Positions 13,286-18,358 of a stretch of 18,358 bases of DNA are shown piece after piece. The stretch is taken from the NCBI GenBank assembly GCA_002314455.1, contig DCFZ01000057.1:6413-24770 (forward strand). Direction: 5' to 3'. The first letter of the stretch is position 1; each line of letters opens with the position of its first letter. A program made the translations under genes and the position numbers. This stretch comes from Lentisphaeria bacterium UBA1791 (GTDB taxonomy: Bacteria; Verrucomicrobiota; Lentisphaeria; Victivallales; Victivallaceae). The notes beneath the pieces were generated by a model, which saw only the letters and a list, made by a program, of their open reading frames with translations, did no database searches and had not been told where the DNA came from.

Positions 13286-15025
13286 CTATTTCTGATGATA
13301 GACCGTGTGCAGCAGGTGATGCGCCTTTTCGCTGCCCGGCTCGCCGAGATATTCCTGATAGAGTTTCTGAATATCCGGGTTGTCGTGACTGCAGCGTTTG
13401 ACTTTGCGTTCATCCTCGCTGTAGAGACCTTTCATGCGCTTTTCCAGCAGGTCGTTGTCGCCGTGGAGGAAAGGCTGGCCGCCGCCGTTGATGCAACCGC
13501 CGGGGCACGCCATAATCTCGATCGCCTGGAAGCGGTTGGGATCCTTGCGAACCATTTCGAGCACCTTGCGCGCGTTGCCCAAGCCGGAGCAAACGGCGAC
13601 GTTGATGCTCTTTCCGGGGGCGATCTGAACGGTCGCTTCCTTGATGCCGTCAAGTCCGCGGACGGCGCGGAAGTTGATCGCATCGCCCTCGAGGTTCTTG
13701 CCGTTGAGCATAAAGTAAACCGAACGGCACGCCGCTTCGAGCACGCCGCCCGTCACGCCGAAAATATCGGCGGCGCCGGTCGAGTCGCCCAGCGGGCTGT
13801 CGTATTCGGAATCTTCCATATTGGCGAGGTTGACGCCCGCTTCCTTGAACATCCGGCAAAGTTCACGCGTGGTGACGACGTAGTCGACGTCGCGGACGCC
13901 GTTGGGCGCGAATTCCGGACGGGCGGCTTCGTACTTTTTCGCCTGGCAGGGCATCACCGAAACGACGATGAGGTCTTCCGGCTTGACGCCGATCTTTTCG
14001 GCGTAGTAACTCTTGGCGATCGCGCCGAACATCTGCTGCGGCGACTTGCAGCTCGACGGAATGTGGAGCAAGTCGGGGAAGTTATGTTCGATGAAGTTGA
14101 TCCAGCCGGGGCAGCAGCTGGTCAGAATCGGCAGATTCTTGCCGCTCTTGACGCGTTCGACGATCTCGTGGCCCTCTTCCATAATGGTGAGGTCGGCGGA
14201 GAAGTTGGTGTCGAAAACCTTGTCGAAACCGAGCGCGCGCAAGCCGGCGACGAGTTTGCCGGTGACCGGCACGCCGGGCTCAAAACCGAATTCCTGACCG
14301 ACCGCGACGCGGACGGCGGGCGCGGTCTGGACGATCACGGTCTTGCTGGGATCGTTGATCGCCGCCCACACTTTTTTCACATAGCTGATACCGGTGATCG
14401 CGCCGACCGGACAGGCGTTGACGCACTGACCGCAGAAGGTGCAGCTGGTGTCGGCGAGCGGCATCAAGTTGGGCGTGCCGACCTTGGCGGAAAAGCCGCG
14501 GCCGTAGCCGGTCAGCGTGCCGACGGTCTGAACCTTGTTGCAGACCGTTTCGCAGCGACGGCACATAATGCACTTGGAAAGGTCGCGCATAATCGCTTCG
14601 CTCGAGGTGTCGACCTCGAAGTGATTGACTTCACCTTTGTACTCGATCTCGCGGACGCCGAATTCGGCGGCGAGCTTCTGCAGACTGCAATCCTGGTTTT
14701 TGGGACAGGTGAGGCAGTCCTGCGGGTGATCGCTGAGCATCAGTTCCAAGACCGTCCGGCGGGCGTTCAGCGCGCGCTGGGTGTTGGTGTGGACGACCAT
14801 GCCCTCCATGACCGGGGTCGCGCAAGCGGGCGCCAGATTGCGGCGGCGCTCGACTTCGACCACGCAGACGCGGCAGGAAGCGGGCTGGTTGGTGACGCCG
14901 CAGCCGAGTTTGCAATGGCAGAGCGTCGGGATCTTGATGTTGAGTTCACGCGCCGCATCGAGGATCGTGGAACCCGCCGGCACGGAAACCGGTTTGCCGT
15001 TGATGGTGAGATTGACCATATTCAT
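13286..15025 (-). CDS. hydA: [FeFe] hydrogenase catalytic subunit, NAD-linked trimeric type
   Basis: HydA carries the H-cluster that makes or oxidises H2. The 579 residues show the full chain of clusters. An N-terminal 2Fe-2S domain is seen (C36, C51, C54, C68; extra C38 and C42). The His-Cys 4Fe-4S site is H100, C104, C107, C113. Two 4Fe-4S motifs follow (C152/C155/C158/C162 and C195/C198/C201/C205). All three H-cluster signatures are intact: TSCCPGW at 302-308 (C304 for proton transfer, C305 ligand), MPCQAKKYE at 358-366 and MACPGGCINGGGQP at 505-518. The C-terminal small-subunit tail ends in LLHTVYHQK. The length matches HndD/HydA of bifurcating enzymes. It starts 3 bases after hydB, with AAGGA inside the hydB end. 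The maturases HydE, HydF and HydG must be elsewhere. Confidence 0.97.
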   Translation of the reverse strand: MNMVNLTINGKPVSVPAGSTILDAARELNIKIPTLCHCKLGCGVTNQPASCRVCVVEVERRRNLAPACATPVMEGMVVHTNTQRALNARRTVLELMLSDHPQDCLTCPKNQDCSLQKLAAEFGVREIEYKGEVNHFEVDTSSEAIMRDLSKCIMCRRCETVCNKVQTVGTLTGYGRGFSAKVGTPNLMPLADTSCTFCGQCVNACPVGAITGISYVKKVWAAINDPSKTVIVQTAPAVRVAVGQEFGFEPGVPVTGKLVAGLRALGFDKVFDTNFSADLTIMEEGHEIVERVKSGKNLPILTSCCPGWINFIEHNFPDLLHIPSSCKSPQQMFGAIAKSYYAEKIGVKPEDLIVVSVMPCQAKKYEAARPEFAPNGVRDVDYVVTTRELCRMFKEAGVNLANMEDSEYDSPLGDSTGAADIFGVTGGVLEAACRSVYFMLNGKNLEGDAINFRAVRGLDGIKEATVQIAPGKSINVAVCSGLGNARKVLEMVRKDPNRFQAIEIMACPGGCINGGGQPFLHGDNDLLEKRMKGLYSEDERKVKRCSHDNPDIQKLYQEYLGEPGSEKAHHLLHTVYHQK

Positions 15026-15028
15026 TTT

Positions 15029-16960
15029 TCAGTCCTTGACAATTGCTTTCTTCGGGCAGCCGTCGATGCAGGCGCCGCACTTGATGCACTTCGTCTGATC
15101 GATAACGTGTTTCTGTTTGATGTCGCCGGTGATCGCGCCGACCGGGCAGTTGCGTTTGCACTTGGTGCAACCGATGCACGCGTCGGTGATCGTCAGCTTG
15201 AAAAGTTTGCGGCAGGTGCCCGCGGGGCACTTCTTGTCGCGGACGTGGGCGATGTACTCGTCCTTGAAGTAACGCAAGGTGCTGAGGATCGGGTTCGGCG
15301 CCGTCTGACCGAGACCGCAAAGCGCGGTGTCGGCGATCGTTCGGGCGAGGCGCTCGAGGTCTTCGAGCATCGCTTCGTCGCCGTTGCCGTCGCAGATCTT
15401 TTCGAGCATTTCGAGCATACGGCGGGTGCCGATACGGCAGGGGGTGCATTTGCCGCAGGATTCATCCTTGGTGAAGCCAAGGTAGAATTTCGCCATCGCG
15501 GGCATACAGTCCTTGTCGGAAAGCACGATCATACCGCCGGATCCCATCATCGAACCGATCTTGCCGAGGTTGCCGTAGTCGATCGGGGTGTCGAGGTTTT
15601 CCTTGGTGATGCAGCCGCCGGAGGGACCGCCGGTCTGAACCGCCTTGAACTCGTGACCGCCGGAAATGCCGCCGCCGATCTCGTAGATGATTTCGCGCAA
15701 CGTCGTGCCCATCGGGACTTCGACGAGGCCGACGTTGTTGATCTGACCGGCGAGCGCGAAAACCTTGGTACCGGCGTTGCCGCTGATGGTGCGCTTGAAG
15801 TTGCCCTTTTCATCGAGTTCGGGCTTCCAGTTGCCGATCTTGCTGTACCACGCCGCACCCTTGCGGATGATGACGGGGATCGAAGCGTAGGTCTCGACGT
15901 TGTTGACGTTGGTCGAGCAACCCCAATAGCCGCCGCCGATGTTCGCCGGGAAAGGCGGTTTGGTGGTCGGCTCGCCGCGGAGACCTTCCATCGAGTGGAT
16001 CAGCGCGGTTTCCTCGCCGCAGACGAAAGCGCCGGCGCCGAGTTTGATCTCGATGTCAAAGCAGAAATCCGAGCCCATGATGTTCTTGCCGAGCAAGCCG
16101 CAAGCGCGTGCTTCGTCGATCGCGATCTGCAAACGGGAAACGGCGAGCGGATACTCCGCGCGGATGTAGACCAAGCCGTGCTGGGCGCCGATCGCGTAGG
16201 CGCCGATCGCCATCGCTTCGATGATGCTGTTGGGGTCGCCTTCCATAATGGAGCGATCCATGAAAGCGCCGGGGTCGCCCTCGTCGGCGTTGCAGACGAT
16301 GTACTTTTCGTCCGCCTGAACTCCGGCGGCGATCTTCCACTTCATACCGGTCGGGAAACCGGCGCCGCCGCGGCCGCAGATGCCGGAATTCAAAACTTCC
16401 TGCACCACGTCGGCGGGCTTCATTTCAAAGAGGCACTTCGCCAGCGCCTGATAACCTTCGTTGGCGATGTATTCGCTGATGTTTTCGGGGTCGAGCAAAC
16501 CGCAGTTGCGCAACGCAATGCGTTCCTGCTTGGCGTAGAAGCTCATCTTGGCGTAGTCGTGAATGCGTTCCTTGAGCATCGGCTCGACGAAAAGAAGACG
16601 CTCGACGAGCTGTTTGCCGACGATGTGCTTTTCGACGATCTCGGCGGCGTCTTCGGGCGTCACCTGAACGTAGAAAACGTTGTCGGGCATCACTTTGACG
16701 ATCGGGCCCTGCGCGCAGAAGCCGAAGCAACCGGTCTGGATGACCTTGACGTCGTTTTCAAGACCGTGCTCCTTGATCGCCTTGCGGAGCAGATCCATCA
16801 AGTCCTTGGAGTTGGAGGCGTGGCAACCGGTACCGCCGCAGCAGAGGATCTCCTTTTTGGGGGAGTTGATGTCGTGCTTGTCGAGCAACCGGAGCGCCAG
16901 ACTGCCCTTGCACGCCGCATAGGCGGCAAGCAACGCTTCCTGCGAATTGATCTTATCCAT
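15029..16960 (-). CDS. hydB: Hydrogenase NADH/FMN subunit (NuoF-like)
   Basis: HydB binds FMN and NAD(H) and is the probable site of flavin-based electron bifurcation between NADH and ferredoxin. The 643-residue protein begins with a thioredoxin-like 2Fe-2S domain (C41, C46, C78, C82). The NuoF core follows, with GRGGAGFPTGMKW (196-208), NADEGDPGAFMDR (224-236) and GAGAFVCGEETAL (308-320). The 4Fe-4S site is C502, C505, C508 and C548. Two ferredoxin-type 4Fe-4S motifs close the protein (C595/C598/C601/C605 and C625/C628/C631/C635). This extended form, with both added ends, separates HydB of trimeric hydrogenases from plain NuoF of complex I. It starts 3 bases after hydC and is followed 3 bases later by hydA, so the three are co-transcribed and probably translationally coupled. 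Confidence 0.97.
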   Translation of the reverse strand: MDKINSQEALLAAYAACKGSLALRLLDKHDINSPKKEILCCGGTGCHASNSKDLMDLLRKAIKEHGLENDVKVIQTGCFGFCAQGPIVKVMPDNVFYVQVTPEDAAEIVEKHIVGKQLVERLLFVEPMLKERIHDYAKMSFYAKQERIALRNCGLLDPENISEYIANEGYQALAKCLFEMKPADVVQEVLNSGICGRGGAGFPTGMKWKIAAGVQADEKYIVCNADEGDPGAFMDRSIMEGDPNSIIEAMAIGAYAIGAQHGLVYIRAEYPLAVSRLQIAIDEARACGLLGKNIMGSDFCFDIEIKLGAGAFVCGEETALIHSMEGLRGEPTTKPPFPANIGGGYWGCSTNVNNVETYASIPVIIRKGAAWYSKIGNWKPELDEKGNFKRTISGNAGTKVFALAGQINNVGLVEVPMGTTLREIIYEIGGGISGGHEFKAVQTGGPSGGCITKENLDTPIDYGNLGKIGSMMGSGGMIVLSDKDCMPAMAKFYLGFTKDESCGKCTPCRIGTRRMLEMLEKICDGNGDEAMLEDLERLARTIADTALCGLGQTAPNPILSTLRYFKDEYIAHVRDKKCPAGTCRKLFKLTITDACIGCTKCKRNCPVGAITGDIKQKHVIDQTKCIKCGACIDGCPKKAIVKD

Positions 16961-16963
16961 AAT

Positions 16964-17479
16964 TTAGCCCAGCTTCTTATATTCGTTGACGATTTCGACC
17001 GCTTTCGCGGGGGTGACTTTGCCGTAGACTTTGCCGTTGATGATCATCACCGGCGCAAGACCGCAGGCGCCGACGCAACGCAGCGCGTTGATCGAAAAGA
17101 GCCCGTCGTCGGTCGGCTTGGTGTCGGCTTTGACGCCGAGCACGCGTTCGATCTCGGAAAGCACCTTTTCAGAACCCTTGACGTAGCAGGCGGTGCCGAG
17201 GCAGACGTCGATGCAGTATTTGCCTTTGGGTTCGGTGGTGAAGTAGTTGTAGAAACTCACGACGCCCGAAATCGCCGCCTCGGGCAGGAAGAGTTTCTCG
17301 GCAACATGGAGCTGGACCTCACGCGGCAGGTAACCGAAGATCGCCTGCGCACGATGCAGCACCTGGATCAGGCGACCGCGCCGACGCGGATCATCGCGGT
17401 CAATCGCAAGACCGTCGATGAAACCGTCGAGTTCGGCGAATTTGGCCGCCGCCGCTTCCGACAATTTTTTGCAACACAT
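16964..17479 (-). CDS. hydC: Hydrogenase 2Fe-2S subunit (NuoE-like)
   Basis: HydC is the small thioredoxin-like 2Fe-2S subunit of the trimeric hydrogenase, passing electrons at the flavin subunit. The 171-residue length is typical. The four ligands are in the standard pattern: C93-x4-C98 in DVCLGTACYVKG and C135-x3-C139 in LRCVGACGLAPV. The helical N-terminal segment (AQAIFGYLPREVQ, VVSFYNYF) is also family-typical. The start codon follows AAGGTGA (17489-17495) at 9 bases. Two further cysteines directly after Met1 are not part of the conserved site. It is the first hydrogenase gene after rex, 35 bp downstream. Confidence 0.96.
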   Translation of the reverse strand: MCCKKLSEAAAAKFAELDGFIDGLAIDRDDPRRRGRLIQVLHRAQAIFGYLPREVQLHVAEKLFLPEAAISGVVSFYNYFTTEPKGKYCIDVCLGTACYVKGSEKVLSEIERVLGVKADTKPTDDGLFSINALRCVGACGLAPVMIINGKVYGKVTPAKAVEIVNEYKKLG

Positions 17480-17514
17480 ACTTTTCTCACCTTAATAATA
17501 GGGTTAATGGGAAA

Positions 17515-18198
17515 TTATCGTTTCAAATTCCGGAAAAATTTGCGCAATCCGGATTTTTTCGATCCTTCTCGCTCGTTTTTGATGCGCACCGTCAGCATCG
17601 CGAGGCCGCCCGCGATCACTTCGCGCTGAACGATCACATTGTCAGGCACCTGCAAGGCGACATTGGCGAAATTCCAGATGTAGCGCACGCCCAGCGCAAC
17701 CAGCCGGTCGGCGACGCTCTGCGCCGCCGCGTTGGAAACGCAGATGATCGCGATATCCGGCACCTGACCGGCGAGGCGCGTTTCCAGCGTCGCCGCGTCG
17801 AAAACTTCGCAACCGCGGATCAGCTTGCCGACTTTTGCCGCATCGCTGTCGAAAACCGTGTCGATCACGAAACCGTAATGGCTGAAATCATCGTAGCCCA
17901 GCAAGGCGCTGCCGAGACTGCCCGCGCCGATCAGCGTCGCGCGGATCGTGTTTTCCCAGCCGAGGTACGCCTTGATGTAGCGGATCAACTCGTCGATCTC
18001 GTACCCGACGCGCCGCTGCCCGGAAATGCCGGTGAGCGCGATGTCCTTGCGCACGACGATCAGCTCGATATTCATATATTCGGCAAGTTCGGTCGAGGAA
18101 ACGCGGGTCTTGCCCTCCAACTGCATCTTCAGCAACTTGTGAAGATAAGTCGGCATCCGGCGGATAGTCGGCGTGTTTAAGATTTTGTCCCGTTGCAT
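17515..18198 (-). CDS. rex: Redox-sensing transcriptional repressor Rex
   Basis: Rex binds DNA when NADH is low and releases it when NADH rises, switching fermentative and hydrogen-making genes. The 227-residue protein has the N-terminal winged helix (about 10-80: RVSSTELAEYMNIELIVVRK, then GQRRVGYEIDELIRYI). A Rossmann domain with GAGSLGSALLGY (91-102) and a C-terminal swapped helix complete it; the VRYIWNFANVALQVP stretch is typical. The tail after residue 205 is unusually basic (KKSGLRKFFRNLKR). It heads the hydCBA operon, so it probably controls that operon and itself. No textbook Rex operator (TTGTGA-type palindrome) was seen in either gap. The start is the ATG at 18198, with a weak GGGGA site. 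Confidence 0.95.
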   Translation of the reverse strand: MQRDKILNTPTIRRMPTYLHKLLKMQLEGKTRVSSTELAEYMNIELIVVRKDIALTGISGQRRVGYEIDELIRYIKAYLGWENTIRATLIGAGSLGSALLGYDDFSHYGFVIDTVFDSDAAKVGKLIRGCEVFDAATLETRLAGQVPDIAIICVSNAAAQSVADRLVALGVRYIWNFANVALQVPDNVIVQREVIAGGLAMLTVRIKNEREGSKKSGLRKFFRNLKR

Positions 18199-18229
18199 AA
18201 ATAGTCCCCGATCGAATTGTCAGCAATAT

Positions 18230-18258
18230 AAAATACTACATCGGGAAGGTTTTTTCAA
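18230..18258 (-). promoter_or_regulatory. Promoter of the rex-hydCBA operon
   Basis: On the minus strand TTGAAA (18258-18253) and TATTTT (18235-18230) are 17 bp apart, about 35 bp before the rex start codon. The surrounding stretch is strongly AT-rich. This is consensus matching only. The rest of the window to 18358 shows no gene. Confidence 0.55.
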
Positions 18259-18358
18259 TCGCAAAATAATAAAAAAATATCTTTTTCTTGCATGCGCGCT
18301 TTTTTCCTTTTCCGATTCCGCGGAAGCGCCGCAAGACCCCCATTTGTATGCCCGACCA

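Noticed and set aside
12860..17629. A 1589-codon open frame on the plus strand
   Set aside because: It lies exactly opposite hydA, hydB and hydC, runs across their boundaries, and has no recognisable motif. The minus-strand genes carry every catalytic residue. It is a shadow of GC-biased codon use.
18199..18358. A Rex operator upstream of rex
   Set aside because: TTGCTGACAA (about 18215-18228) has TTG...CAA ends but is far too short for the known 16-18 bp Rex palindrome. No other match was seen.

Overview
The window reads as a GC-rich chromosome segment from an anaerobic, fermentative, Gram-negative-type bacterium. The clues are a complete NAD-linked trimeric [FeFe] hydrogenase with its own Rex regulator, a thiamin riboswitch on thiC, secreted multi-domain carbohydrate-active proteins, and an HlyD-type adaptor. 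Gut-associated Lentisphaerota (Victivallis-like) of the PVC group would fit, but this placement is inference from gene style; no rRNA or marker gene is present. No tRNA, rRNA, CRISPR array, insertion sequence or phage gene was seen.

Layout. (1) 49-1004: a minus-strand polysaccharide deacetylase ending in a strong hairpin terminator. (2) 992-1274: a divergent control region with back-to-back promoters whose -35/-10 spacers carry the two arms of an inverted repeat, followed by a TPP riboswitch. (3) 1275-2573 (+): thiC, the HMP-phosphate synthase of thiamin synthesis. (4) 2581-4993 (+): a single polypeptide joining an XRE-type HTH, a cupin and a complete AMP-forming acyl-CoA synthetase. It ends in a terminator that is a near copy, loop included, of the one after the deacetylase. 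(5) 5032-11191 (-): a probable glycan-use cluster, read in the order small secreted carbohydrate-binding-like protein, MFS-type transporter, 1071-residue secreted glycosidase-like protein, HlyD-type adaptor. (6) 11325-12188 (+): an AraC-family regulator divergent from that cluster and the likely controller of it. (7) 12200-13201 (-): a nucleotide-sugar epimerase/dehydratase of the extended SDR family. (8) 13286-18198 (-): rex-hydC-hydB-hydA, a redox-sensing repressor with the electron-bifurcating-type hydrogenase it probably controls.

How the genes may work together. The AraC-flanked cluster would sense, bind, cut and import a sugar. The hydrogenase would dispose of the resulting NADH plus reduced ferredoxin as H2, with Rex matching its expression to the NADH/NAD+ ratio. 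The HTH-cupin-synthetase could both sense and activate a carboxylic acid. Thiamin supply is feedback-controlled by the riboswitch.

The best candidates for something undescribed are the HTH-cupin-acyl-CoA synthetase fusion, the AraC/secreted-module/MFS/glycosidase-like locus with its shared N-terminal module, and the repeated terminator with a conserved loop. Very long open frames opposite the real genes are antisense shadows of GC-biased codon use and were not annotated.
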